DNA of 64,000 bases from Hypomesus transpacificus (taxonomy: Eukaryota > Chordata > Actinopteri > Osmeriformes > Osmeridae), in assembly GCF_021917145.1 (NCBI RefSeq), contig NC_061075.1, positions 1,974,215 through 2,038,214 of the forward strand, given 5' to 3'. A program made the position numbers and the translations under genes. The number at the start of each line of letters is the position of its first letter. Position 1 is the first letter of the stretch. Positions 26,869 through 37,829 of the stretch are shown here, piece after piece. The notes under the pieces are model-generated. The model made no database searches and was not told the origin of the DNA. It worked only from the letters and a program-made list of their open reading frames with translations.

Positions 26869-26905
26869 TTCTCTCACTCTCTCTTTCTCTCTCTCTGTCT
26901 CTCCC
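26729..26905. repeat. (CT)n-rich imperfect microsatellite
   Basis: CT repeats with regular CA and TT interruptions run for about 175 bp. A 238-codon open frame that crosses it is Leu/Ser low complexity. Confidence 0.9.
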
Positions 26906-29900
26906 AACCTTACCCTCTATCTCTCTCCGTTCCCCAGCGCCGGCCCCTGATTGGCTGCTGCTTCGCGGGCTTTCGGGCCTCAGTCGGCAGATTAGAGTAC
27001 AAAAGGTCAGTGAGGCTATTGCAATGGCACCGTGACCGAAAACAACCCGCCCTGCTGAGTTCAGAACTCAGTTGCCGCTGGCACTAGTATCGGTGCCGGG
27101 CACAGAAACAAAACTGTACCCATGAATAAACACCAAAACAGGCGGAAATATTCAGGGTTTTAACGGAAAAGACTGCTGGTCAGTGTAACCGAAGGACCAT
27201 ATCAGTTTCTTGCTTTCTTTCGTACTGGCGTCCAGATGGATGAGTCATTGGTCAGTAATCCTCGGCCCCCTCTCTAGCTGTAGCTGTAGCAGGAGCTGGA
27301 GAAGTAGTTCCTAGTATATCCTACAAGGTATGTGATTGGAGGAGGAGAGAAGGTGAGACATTTAACTGTATTTCCATGCTCCTTTCCTGGGCAACCCCTT
27401 GACACATACACACATATGGAGAAGAATGAACTCTGAGGAAACCTACCAAGGACATCTAGTGTGGAGACCAGGACATAGCAGCACATGTTTAATACAGTAA
27501 TAAACACACAAACATAGCTTTGTCCACCCTTACACCATCTCCCCAACAATCGTTATAATGGAGGTCACATTAAGGCCTCTGTCACACATTGAAGTGAAGC
27601 GTGTTGTTGCCCTAAGAGTGTGTGTGTGTTTTCAGCTCTATTTCTGGAGCACTGCCCCTCACGTGGCTTCCTGCAACACAAGACGGCCGTTGTCATGGTG
27701 AGGGTGGACAGAGGGAACCAGAGCAGTGGACGTTTGGCGGGAAAACATTGTGCCCTGGAAACCTGCCTTTGTTTACCTTGTTACAGGAGGACGGAAAAGC
27801 TTCCGTCCGAGACTTCACAGCTCACTGAACATACTGTACACACAACAAACCCACAGAAAAACACACCCACACACAAGTGCATCATGATCTGATCATAAAT
27901 CTGTTTTATCACTCTAGATTAGGAGTGTTGCCAGTGCAGTGCCAGATGAAAGAGATATTTTATGGCCCGGTTGTGTCCAACTGTAAGAAGGAATTACATG
28001 GGACTGTTGCGCTTTGTTTCATCTTGAGCAGTGAGGAAATAAATAAACCTCCTGGCAAACACTGTGGCCACACCTTGGACAAACGTCCGGGCCTTTATAA
28101 TGCAGCTTATCTCCATAACGTTAAATCAAACAACTTGCTCACCAATCACATTAGAACAAAAGCAGTACCGTGGTGAGAAACTGGTGACTGTAAACACACA
28201 CAGTCCTGAGCAAGGAGCGCTGCTGCTGGGAGGAAGCAGGTCAGCTGATGGTGTTATGTACCCCCCCCCCCCCCCTCTCTCTCTCTTCTCTCTGTTCCTT
28301 AGGTGCTCTCGTTTTTCTTTATGATTTTTCTCTCAATGTCACATTAGGCACTGAAAATAAACTCTTGGAGGATACTGAGGTCACAACTGGTTACCCATAA
28401 TCCCCATCGGGGTGACACACCTGCCTTTGAGTGGTCACAAGTTGGTCACCCTGGCAGCTTACAATCAAACTGATAAAGCTGCCATGACAAATTACGCTAT
28501 CAGCTCTGATAATGGTTAAAGGGAAATGTCATTGTCACTGTGACAGTCAACTGCCAAGACCCAGTATTTAAACACATATTCTATTGTCAAAAGGTCCTCC
28601 TTGTGGTCAGTTAATCCAATCTAATACGTCCTCATTCGCTGCCTTGCTTGTGTTGAGTGTTTATTATGAACACCCTTACTGACATGTTTTATGACGTTTC
28701 AGTCTCCTCTGTATTTGTTATCTACAAAGACAGACATTCCTAAGAAGACACCAACAACATATCTCAACCTTCGAGGCTGGGCTGAAGAGGGAGAAGGAAA
28801 GGGGGAGACAGGGAGGGAAGGAAAGGGGGAGATAGGGAATGGTACGGCGGCAGAAAGAGAGGGGAATCCAGGGAGCATTTGATAGGAATCAGTTCATTAC
28901 GTCAGGCAGAAGAACAGCCTGTTAGCTGCCAAGGCATCATCTAACGGACCAGAAGCAGGAGATGCAGCTGCCCGGACTGCTTCCAGTAAGAGGAGTCTGT
29001 TTTGCTGACATCACCATGACTAACACCAGGAGGGTGGCGGGGCTAGATGAACTCCAGCTTCCCTATGGTGATACACACTTCAACTACACAAGGGCAAATA
29101 GGAAAACACACACACACATGCAGTAAACAACAACAGCTGCCAACCACCGTATGTACGTAACTCACATTGGCGATCACTCAGCCATCTTGTCCATCTCTTT
29201 GCTGCACTAAACATAGCTCTGTAACTGTATCCTGCCCAGTGAAGGTGTGTGTGTGTCTGTGTGTTTCGATGTTATTGTGGGTACGAGGGTGTGATTGGGT
29301 AATGACAGCACCTGAGGGGAGGGTGGGTTGCAGATGGGTTAAGTGTTTCTCTATTCAGGTCCAGGTGACTGATGCTGTGACTGTATAAGCTCACTTTTCT
29401 GAACTAACAATACCCACCAGTTTTTGGCATAATGTCCACCCTAAGCCATGAGGAGGAACCTATGCAGGGAGACTGAAGTGGGATGAGTCAGTTAGCTGGT
29501 CTGTCCTTGCACACAATGGACCAACAGATGCTCTGCTGCTCCAGTAATTCAATATACTGGTAATGTATTATAGTAGCAGGGACACACATACACACACACA
29601 CACACAGAGTTAGAGAGAGAGGGAGGGAGAGAGAGAGAGATCCAAGGATAGAGAGACATGCACACACATTCCCATTCACTTAAACACACAATTGTTCCAT
29701 AATAGCTCAACAGTGCCTGTTGGAAAATAACAATATGTTCCATTGAGCTGTTCATGGAGACAGCTGAATCACGAGTCAGCCTACAGTGATGTGTGAATAT
29801 GTGTGTCAGCATGATGTTAAAGAGGGGTGTATGTGTGTGTACAGTCTCTGTTTTCGCTTTGACCTGTTCCTCGCTTTTGTATCTGGAGGAAAGTTGACAA

Positions 29901-31706
29901 CCCTTTCCACTTGCATGCCTGTGGTCCACCACCTCAGTCATGTTTGGGACAGCTCACAGTTACTGGATCGCAGACAGCCATGTGCCTCTGAGGTTAGCAG
30001 AAGCCAGCCCTGGCAAGAGGCTGGAGGTGAGTCACCAACACATCAGAGAGAGTGACCACACACTGAGTCACCCCCCTCTCTCTCCCTTCACATCCCCAAG
30101 GACACAGCCTGGCGGAGACCACTTATTGCCATGCTATCGGCTGTCAGTTATCAGGCAACATCAAACAGGCAAACACTTCCGAGTGGAATGGAATGGAGTT
30201 TAAGGAGAGATGGAGGGATCGGCATTGATCTAATTCTCAGCCGGGGCACATTTGTTTCTCTGCTGTGTCTGTATCATTTACACTGTTTCAGAACACAGGA
30301 AACAGGAAACCAGCCACAGTGCAACGTGAGCAAGAAGGATCCACTTGATTTATGAATGAGTTACCAATCTTTAAATGTTTTTGTTTAATCAACAAATGGT
30401 TGGGTACTGAATCCAAGGATTTCAATGCTTCAGCAACAGGAAATAAATATATTTGATCAACAAATGGTTGGGTCTTACAGGCTCAGTTTTCAATAGCCTT
30501 TTAGATTTTAAAATATCTGAATTACAATTGATTGCATATAGTAAGTTGACAAGTAAAGACCTTTATCCTAACTACTAAGAAATTACTACTACTAGTATTT
30601 AATTGGATGTATCTCTTTTAAACCAGGCCATAGTTGGGTATAATCTTGGTGTCTGGTGCCCTCTAAAGTTCTAGGGAGGAAGTTCAGGTGAGTCGTAGTG
30701 CAATAGCAGTGCAATGCTGGCCACCATGAGATCATCATTTTTATTTAGCTTGCTATCATGTTCTGCCAAATCATTGCATGACTCAGTCACAAAAAGATGG
30801 TCTCATGGCTTATATAACTGTGGTAAAGAGCATTGAGAGGACTTGTTGCAAGTGTAGGGGTCAGTGTTGTAAACAAATACATGAGCAACTGAAAAAAAAC
30901 ACAACTGAAATTAGTATCAGATTATTAGAGCCACAACAACTGGACTATTCTCATCCATTTCTCTTTGTGGCTACTCCATCTCTTTCAGCGATAATACAAT
31001 ACACATTTTTCATGAAGCCTATGGCTTTGTCTTCATGACCCCTATCTGTTTATTGCAAACCCAGCAAAGTGTATTGCCAGAACTTGAGACTCTTTCTATT
31101 TTGTTCTCTGTATTAGGATTTTATTAGTAATCCATTAGAGAGGTTGTCTATCTTCTACCACCAATAAACAAAATAACAAAAGCAAAATTGGATTAGATGA
31201 ACTGATAGTTATATCACTGAGTACAGTCTACTTCAAATCAGGATTGGCCTATATATAGCTAGTCACAAACTAGTTGAGTAGTTGATTGAACTACAAGTTT
31301 AATTTGTATAACTGCTGGCTTATGCCTGTAATTAAATGTCTTCTACATTTTAGTTCCAAGGTAAAATACTGCAGTGCATACTGTTTGACACATTTGCATA
31401 CGTTTATCTATTTTAATGCGTCAATAGATAATAGATATTTACGAAACTGAAGGACAGTCATCCCCTGTATTTATAAATCTAACAACTAACGTAACTTTGT
31501 GGCGCTTCGTACGCCAGTGACATCATATCGTTTGATATTATCATTCGAATGTTTTGGTAAAGGTCACAATGAAACAATTCTAAAATGCATTCTATTACAT
31601 TTGAGAATTTGATCAAACATCATTTCATCGACAAGCTGAAACGAATACGACCAACATTTTGCTCTTGCACAGTTAGTTATATATCTTACACAATTTCATG
31701 AGTTCG
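26906..31706. other. Gene-poor intergenic DNA (part 5) and upstream flank of the orphan gene
   Basis: Little repeat content apart from a poly-C/CT patch at 28,259-28,285 and small CA runs near 29,583-29,604. Segments such as 28,440-28,570 and 30,360-31,660 are of ordinary complexity and AT-rich near the gene. The last about 600 bp before 31,707 would hold the promoter of the 717-aa gene, but I see no clear TATA box or CpG-rich block. Confidence 0.6.
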
Positions 31707-34649
31707 ATGTCGCACGAGATAGGATCTCGTCGGGTGAGATATATTTCAGCAAATCTAAAATGTTTCACCAATTTTATTTATAATACTTTGCTGGTTCTGA
31801 TCAACAACTTTTCCAATTTTAGGCCTATTGCTCCGACAGTAGATCCAGCCTGGATAACTTGAGAGCTATACAGCTTGGTTGGGACCATACTTACTACGCT
31901 CACCAGGTTAGCCATAAAAACACAGACAGCGTCAAAAATCACAAAACAGCAAAAAATGTTTCAAGCATAGACAGAATGTGTGAATATATGGTATATATCT
32001 TCTGACTAGACCATTTCTTTTTTTCAGAGGAGAGTCCTGAAGGCTTTCATGGCCTTGAAGGCACGGGAGGAAACTCCCCCTCATGTCACCACTGAGGACA
32101 TGAAGTCCTGGCTCACCTCAAAGGCTACTGCAGCTTTCAGTGACAGGTGAGAGAGCATTGCTATTCACAATCATTACTTCTAAGATTTCACAGTAATCAC
32201 TTATCTAAAAGGTTCAAAAGAAAGACCTGGGGGGCAAATAGATAACATTCTTTTCTTTATTGAATCCCTAGATTTCAGAATGAAATCAGTCAGGGCAAAG
32301 ATCTCTGTGTTGTCCAGCTGGTAAGCAAGCCATGAGATAAAGACACACACATAGCTGTTGAACTAATAACCAGCGTATCTGAACCTGCTGCACTCACACA
32401 GAAGTACCACAAGTTTAAGCTTGCAAATAATGTTGTGTTGCTGACTTACAGACGTGGGAAGTGAACACTCGCCTGAAGCTTGATGAGATGGAGAGAGAGC
32501 AGAAGCATGGGACCATGTTTCCAGTCTCCTCTGGTTCCAACGGGAACAGCCCCTCCATCAAGCCAGTCAGGGAGTCACTACCGTCTCTTCATGCCACACC
32601 GAACCAGTGAGTCTGACATTAAAAACAACATGTTTCTATAGTATTCTGCTGCTATGGAAGCAGAAGTTATGGTTTGTATTTCTGCTGCCGGGCTGTTAGT
32701 CTGACGTTGTGTTTTATGTTTCTGCCTTCTTTGTTTTAGTTTGGACAATGAGAATGACGACCCATCGGTGTCTCAGAGACAGCTTGCAGAAGAGGCTTCT
32801 ACCCTGGACGTGGTTCATCAGGCCCTTGAGGACATGGTCAATGACCTGACCTACCTCCCGGCATCCCGTCCACACAGCCTCTCAGTGGTGGTGGTGGACC
32901 TGGCCACCCAGCTGCTACTCAGCATAGGCACTGACCCCACTTTCAAGGAGGCCGTGCCGCTGGTCGACCTGGTCATGTGGGTGATTATGAAGGCCCTGCA
33001 GGAGCTTTTCACCACCGGGAATTTCACCGATGCTTTCCGAGCAGCCAATCAGATTCACATCTGCTTCTCCAAGCCTGTAGGCGTCAGAATTGTGAAGTCG
33101 TTACTTGGAGATCTGCTGAGTGTGGCTGGGGGACCCGCTGCCCTGAAGAGTCTCCTGAGTGTCGGAGGGGAAGCCCTGATGGGAAGCATCCTGAGCGGCA
33201 TTGTGATCAATGTCGTCAGCCTGATGGATTGGAACAGATGTCCCTCCTTTGGCTGGACTGGCCCTCTGCTCAGTAGAGACTCCTGCGGTGTCCAGGATGT
33301 CAAGTCTCTCCTTGACAGGAAGTCCCTTGTCTGCCATGCCAAGATTCCAGTGATGGATTCTGCAACACTGAACACTATCATGGCCGAACTGCTGGTTAAG
33401 ATATTCGCTGATGCACCCCGCAAGGTAGTCTCGTTAATCCTGCTTGACAGTCCCTTTCTGGTTGACCTGGAGAACCACCTGTCTGCGGTCCTAGGGATGT
33501 CAGTGAGTAGCAGTGAGAGAAAGGCCAGCTTCTCTTTGGAGCCCGCCGAGGTACAGAGGATTGTGGACTCTGTCTACGACCAGCTAGCACAGCGCTCAGG
33601 CTCCAAGATGATCCTGCAGACCAGTGTCTCTTCTAAGACCCAGATGGTGTCCAGAGATATTGCCTGCCTCATTGTGAGGGCCTTGATCTCTGGAGGATCC
33701 AGCTTGATCTCTGGAGGCTACTCTATGACCCCTGGTGACTGTGGAGAGCACTGCAGGGTAGACAGGCCCAAAGCTGAGGACTACTGGACCTTGGCATCCA
33801 CTGGCGCTGTCCGCGATGCTCTATTTCTGCACACCATTGACAGATTAGTGAGTAACATCTTCCCTGTCGACCCTGCCGTATCGATGTTGGGTGAAGATAT
33901 AAGGAAGCACCTCTGCTTGTCGCAGCAGCTTTGGGCTGTTATCCAGGAACTGTGGGCCAAAACACCGAAGAGTAAAGCTCTCCATCAGGCTCTGTTGAAT
34001 CTGCCCTGTTCTGAACAAGACATGGGGGAGATGGATTATATGCTTGGAGATATGCTCTTTGCTGAGTACTCTGAGGCATTCCGGTCAGAACGTCCTCTGG
34101 ATATCGATGCCTTTATCGAGGACGAGGAGCTGTGCTTTATGGTCTCCAGCATGGTTGTTGAAAACCTCCTCAATCACTGGACCCCTTCTGGAAGCAATTG
34201 CTTTAATCACAACCCAGTTGACCTCGTATCAGCTTTTGAAACTGAAATGAAGGTGGAAAAAGCCACGGTAGGCACTTTACTCTAAATACAGTGTGCATAC
34301 GGTACTTTATTTCCACATCAAAGCTTGTACTGATGTTTAAAATATTGGTGTTCTTCCTCTTTACAGTTTGGAACAAACTTCCCTGACTTTTATTTCAGTG
34401 GCAAAACTATGCCCACTGGAGAGGAACCAAGCTTCTCAACCAGTGAGTCATTCGCTAACATTCAAATACATTTCCAAAGCACATACTAAAACATAACTAA
34501 ATTCCTTGAGATATTTTCCCATCTATCTTCCAGAGGGACCCTGCAAGTCTTCCAAGAAAAGCGTGAGAGGGTTTCTACGCAGGGCATGGAAGGCTGTGAA
34601 GCGAGGACTCATCTGTGGCTGTGAACGAGCTGCTTCTGACCTGGATTAG
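31707..34649 (+). CDS. Orphan 717-aa protein gene, eight coding exons, family not recognised
   Basis: The coding exons are 31,707-31,733, 31,823-31,906, 32,028-32,146, 32,272-32,320, 32,452-32,606, 32,740-34,267, 34,367-34,442 and 34,534-34,649. All introns are GT-AG and the phases close to one 717-codon frame. The start is the ATG at 31,707 (MSHEIGSRR then GTGAGA). I do not recognise the family. The large exon (residues about 146-654) is leucine- and valine-rich and looks all-helical with no signal peptide, transmembrane run or zinc ligand pattern. Residues about 30-75 contain an aromatic patch, WDHTYYAHQ, followed by a basic KAFMALKAREE segment. The C-terminus is strongly basic (SVRGFLRRAWKAVKRG) and carries a CGC, resembling an amphipathic membrane or nucleic-acid contact helix. 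That reading is inference. A poly(A) signal follows at 34,748. Lineage-specific teleost genes of this form are often germline-expressed, but nothing here proves it. Confidence 0.82.
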
Positions 34650-34747
34650 ACGCTGCACCCTCTGTTACCCCTGGATTACTTTACTGTACTGAAAAGGACT
34701 TGAAAATAGCTATTTGCAATAGCAACATTTGAATTATTATTTGCATG

Positions 34748-34753
34748 AATAAA
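34748..34753 (+). terminator. Poly(A) signal of the orphan gene
   Basis: A canonical AATAAA lies about 100 bp after the TAG stop at 34,647-34,649. It implies a short 3-prime UTR of roughly 120 bases. Confidence 0.75.
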
Positions 34754-35079
34754 CTGTTTATTCTTGCTATTTTACTGTATTTGTTCAAATGACTTACTGC
34801 TGCATTTCTCACCTTCTGGCTATGGGAGATGTGTATTATTTAATATTAATATTAGGCCTATATTATGTAAAGATCATGACCAATCCTGACCCCATTGTTA
34901 GCCTTACATTCCCTGTTGTTGGACAGAAGAATAGGACACGGCCAGCATAGCATTTCAAACACAAAGGTTTAGATCATTGTTCATATTATATATAGAAAAA
35001 CACATAAGTAGTAGACTAGGCTTTACTCTATGCATATTGTGTTATCATTTTTTCAAGTATCAAGTTTCCATACAATTGT
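34754..35079. other. Intergenic spacer, nothing recognised
   Basis: About 330 bp of AT-rich DNA lies between the orphan gene and the transposon insertion. I see no feature in it. Confidence 0.6.
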
Positions 35080-35087
35080 ATTAAATG

Positions 35088-35435
35088 CAGGGCCGGTTCT
35101 ACACGGGGGCCTATAGGGGCTAGTACCCCTGTAAAAATGTCCCTGCCCCCCCCCCCCCCCCCTTTTTTTACACAGTTTTTCATCTTCCAGTAGGCTAGTC
35201 ATCATGAAATGAGGAATGGACATTGCAGCCTTTTTTGCCCCAGTAAATAAAAAAGTGAGAGAAACAGAGAGCCAGAGCCGTTTGTAAGATTAAATGTGGA
35301 TTTAATGTGGAGCAAAATGTAAGTATTCATCTGTGCCCCTCTGATTAAACACTGCCCCTTGCCCCCCCCCCGCCCCCCCCCCCCCCCACACTGCCCCTTG
35401 GCCCCCACAGTAAAATGTGTTTAGAACCGCCACTG
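35088..35435. mobile_element. hAT-type non-autonomous DNA transposon (MITE), 348 bp
   Basis: The element starts CAGGGCCGGTTCTA and ends TAGAACCGCCACTG, giving near-perfect 14-bp terminal inverted repeats. It is flanked by an exact 8-bp target-site duplication, ATTAAATG, at 35,080-35,087 and 35,436-35,443. CAG-type ends plus an 8-bp duplication are hallmarks of the hAT superfamily. The interior is non-coding and contains long C homopolymer runs (about 35,146-35,162 and 35,363-35,387). The intact duplication suggests a fairly recent insertion. It lies between the orphan gene and the snoRNA host gene promoter. Confidence 0.88.
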
Positions 35436-35443
35436 ATTAAATG

Positions 35444-35649
35444 AATGGTGGAATCAGACAGAATATGCAACCTCCACAACACTGAAATCACATGTGAATG
35501 TGTTTGTTGGCTGTTTGAAAACAACGAATCCCACAATGCAACTATTTTCCTTCTTCGTAATTGGTTGTCCTACTGAATGCAGCTATTGGTTGCCCTTGAG
35601 TAGGCTCCACCTTATTGGTGAATTAAACCAGATTCAAGAACTTGCACAG
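35444..35649 (+). promoter_or_regulatory. Putative promoter region of the zfas1-like transcript
   Basis: The roughly 200 bp before the inferred first exon contains CCAAT-type boxes in both orientations (ATTGGT near 35,561, 35,585 and 35,614). The pyrimidine run TTCTTT at 35,661-35,666 could be part of a 5-prime TOP, as in snoRNA host genes. The start site itself is inferred and not seen directly. Confidence 0.4.
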
Positions 35650-36118
35650 CCTGCACGGCGTTCTTTGACCTGAAGTCAGCGACGTGAACGGTAAATTGGA
35701 AAATTATTAGTTTGAGCTGTAGCGAGGCGTATATAGTAAGCTACAGTAAAACATGACTTTCTGAACATGAAGACTTTCCAACATAAGACGTATTCTTTGT
35801 TATATCAGTCTAGTTAATGGTCAAAGTAATTTATCTTGAATTTGATTAACTTGTATAGTACTTGAAGCTAGCTAACGGATTTGCTAGCTAACCATTTCCC
35901 ACGTGGTTCTCTGCTGCCTGCTAGTGCTACACATTTATTTATACTACGCTCATTCATTTAATTCACAGATCACACAGGTGGAAGTGAAAGTATTTTCACC
36001 AGACTTGTGACGTTGGCGTACACGATCAAAGATTATGGTGAACCCCAGCGCTAAACCACGTGAGGCACCAAGTATGAAGCCGGTGAGTTCTCAATTGTTT
36101 TACGTTCAACTAGTAAAA

Positions 36119-36208
36119 TTGGTGATTATGATGACTAATTTTTTTTCCCCAACATATCGACAGTGTTGACTACCCAGAAATTTAAGCCAAATGGACTGAA
36201 TCATCAAT
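36119..36208 (+). ncRNA. C/D-box snoRNA, SNORD12-like, copy 1 (intron 2)
   Basis: C box ATGATGA at 36,128-36,134 and D box CTGA at 36,196-36,199. A terminal stem pairs TTGGTGATT (36,119-36,127) with ATCATCAA (36,200-36,207). The body has a T-run, CCCC, then AT-CGAC and a TGTTGACT segment that serves as a D-prime region. The same CCCC...ATCGAC...TGTTGACT...AAGCCA framework recurs in the other two copies. The 2-prime-O-methylation guide role follows from the class. The rRNA target was not checked. Confidence 0.82.
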
Positions 36209-36670
36209 TGCTCTTGTTTGCATATTCTACCACATCAGAATACTTCTAATGTGTTAATCTAATTTATTTTAGGCCTTTGATCCAGACTGAAGTACTCCAT
36301 GGAATAACAAATGAACAGATTATGGTGAGTACTGAGTAAACTACGTATCTTTATGTACGTAAATGCCTGTATGATTGTGTGGACGTCAGTAACACTTACT
36401 TTGCTGCATTTCTGCAGATGTGATCAACGGAGGCATCCCCACATGTGGCAGGTAAGAATATGGCACATAACACTAAATTGTGATGCGTTCCCCCACCCCC
36501 TCAACAGTTGACTGTGACTACTTGGCCATTAATCTCATCTACCCGCTTTTTATCTTTCAGGTGTTCTCCGTCACATCAATGACCATTGTTGGAATCTGAA
36601 GTCGGCCATATTCTCTGAAGGTACTATCAAATGTTTACAGAATAACAGCATGTTATCCCCCCGTCTGGAC

Positions 36671-36774
36671 TTGCTGCTGACTGTATGATGACTGATCTTT
36701 TTTCCCCAGCAGATCGACCCTGTTGACTTCCTGTTTATTTTAAGCCAATGTAGTCTGACACATCAGCCAGCAAC
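36671..36774 (+). ncRNA. C/D-box snoRNA, SNORD12-like, copy 2 (intron 5)
   Basis: C box ATGATGA at 36,685-36,691, D box CTGA at 36,755-36,758. The flanks TTGCTGCTGACTGT and ACACATCAGCCAGCAA can pair into an extended terminal stem with small bulges. The middle reads CCCCAGCAGATCGACC and then TGTTGACT, parallel to copies 1 and 3. It ends about 57 nt before the intron 3-prime splice site, within the usual 50-80 nt for intronic vertebrate C/D snoRNAs. Confidence 0.82.
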
Positions 36775-36935
36775 ACCAGTAGCTTTGTAGCACTTGTTGG
36801 GAGTATGGTCTCATCCAGTTTTCTTTTGCAGACCTGCTGAGCGGGTGTAAGGTGTCCCGAAACTAACTAAGATTGGGCCACTAAGGTATACCATTGCTTT
36901 GTCCCTAACGGTTTTACATGCAATAACTTTGACAT

Positions 36936-37023
36936 GGTGTCAGTGATGACTAGACTTTTTTCCCCATCAGATCGACTATGTTGACTATCTTTTGATTTCA
37001 AAGCCAAATAAATCTAATGCACC
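36936..37023 (+). ncRNA. C/D-box snoRNA, SNORD12-like, copy 3 (intron 6), unusual D box
   Basis: C box GTGATGA at 36,943-36,949 is followed by TTTTTTTCCCC, CAGATCGACTATGTTGACTA and CAAAGCCA, matching copies 1 and 2. The terminal stem GGTG(T) with (G)CACC places the D box at 37,014-37,017, where the sequence is CTAA and not the canonical CTGA. The RNA may be non-functional, may use a variant D box, or the base may be an error. The element ends about 77 nt before the intron 3-prime splice site. Confidence 0.7.
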
Positions 37024-37365
37024 AGTAATTCATCCTTTTCATAGCTTGTTTAGTTGTGGTCCTCGTTCACTAAAATGCATCTTTTTAAATTTTATTTTAG
37101 ATTTGGAGGACTTCGAATCTGCTCTGGACTCTGGGTCAGGGTTGAGGATGTTAAACTCGAAAGGATTTTGAGTTTGTAATTCCTACTAGATATTCGTGGT
37201 GAGATTATGCATTGGGAAATGCTAAATTAGATCATCCTCTTTTATATGAACGGGGCATTTGCATGATACAGGCTCAAATTATGCAATGTATCCATACAGT
37301 ATATTGTTTTCTATCCATTTTGTTTGTTGCAGTGCACTTCATTTATAGATACAGAAATAAAATGG

Positions 37366-37371
37366 ACACTT
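37366..37371 (+). terminator. Poly(A) signal of the zfas1-like transcript
   Basis: AATAAA lies at the end of the inferred last exon. A second AATAAA occurs at about 37,527. Confidence 0.6.
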
Positions 37372-37390
37372 GTGTTACAGCCTCTTTTTA

Positions 37391-37829
37391 TATGAGATGA
37401 TTCATATTAACCTGATGTATGCAAATGTTAAAATTAATAATTTAAGTGAATTAAATTTGGTGCAAATGTGTGCTATGCTTCAATAGTGTCACTTACGTAA
37501 GGTCAATTTATGTTTTGCAAAGGTAAATAAACTAATGTGTATAAATAATGTAAATGGTTTTGGGTTTCCTTTATGGGTCACTGTTTTAACAAGGAAGTAG
37601 CCTACATTAAAGGGCAAAAAAGACCTGTAGAAGGGCTAAATGATCTTGGCAACCAGGTAGTTTTGATTTTTTAATTACATGAGTGGGAAGCATCGGTCTA
37701 CATTTCCATAAAACATTTCATTTTAATTATGAAAGACTGAAGTGCCATAAAACATCCTGTGACTAATTCTTACACTGAGCCCTATTAATTGATCTCCCTT
37801 TCATAACTCTTAAAATTATTGCGTATGAC
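37391..37829. other. Intergenic AT-rich spacer
   Basis: About 440 bp of AT-rich DNA lies between the snoRNA host and the foldback element. Nothing was recognised beyond the second AATAAA. Confidence 0.6.

Larger units (their letters stand above)
35650..37390 (+). ncRNA. zfas1: snoRNA host transcript, zfas1-like, about seven exons
   Basis: Likely exons are about 35,650-35,690, 35,969-36,082, 36,273-36,324, 36,418-36,451, 36,561-36,620, 36,832-36,885 and 37,101-37,390. All have GT-AG introns and a poly(A) signal lies at 37,366. No exon chain gives a long reading frame, so the spliced RNA is non-coding. Three sequence-related C/D snoRNAs lie in introns 2, 5 and 6. One host with three paralogous SNORD12-family RNAs is the known design of ZFAS1, which in human lies in the CSE1L-STAU1-DDX27-ZNFX1 neighbourhood; cse1l is 4 kb downstream here. 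The family match rests on my recall of SNORD12 and on synteny, not on a search. Exon 1 start and exon 3-5 boundaries are the least certain. Confidence 0.72.

Noticed and set aside
26319-27035. 238-codon plus-strand frame
   Set aside because: Most of it is Leu/Ser low complexity across a CT tract, and the ends resemble no protein.
30778-31038. 86-codon frame with CCKCRGQCC cysteine cluster
   Set aside because: The cysteines do not fit a zinc-finger spacing, the frame is isolated, and no exon signals flank it.
32741-34285. A separate single-exon gene starting at a TTG codon
   Set aside because: The frame is the large internal exon of the eight-exon orphan gene; its start is a splice acceptor at 32,740 and its end runs past the donor at 34,267.
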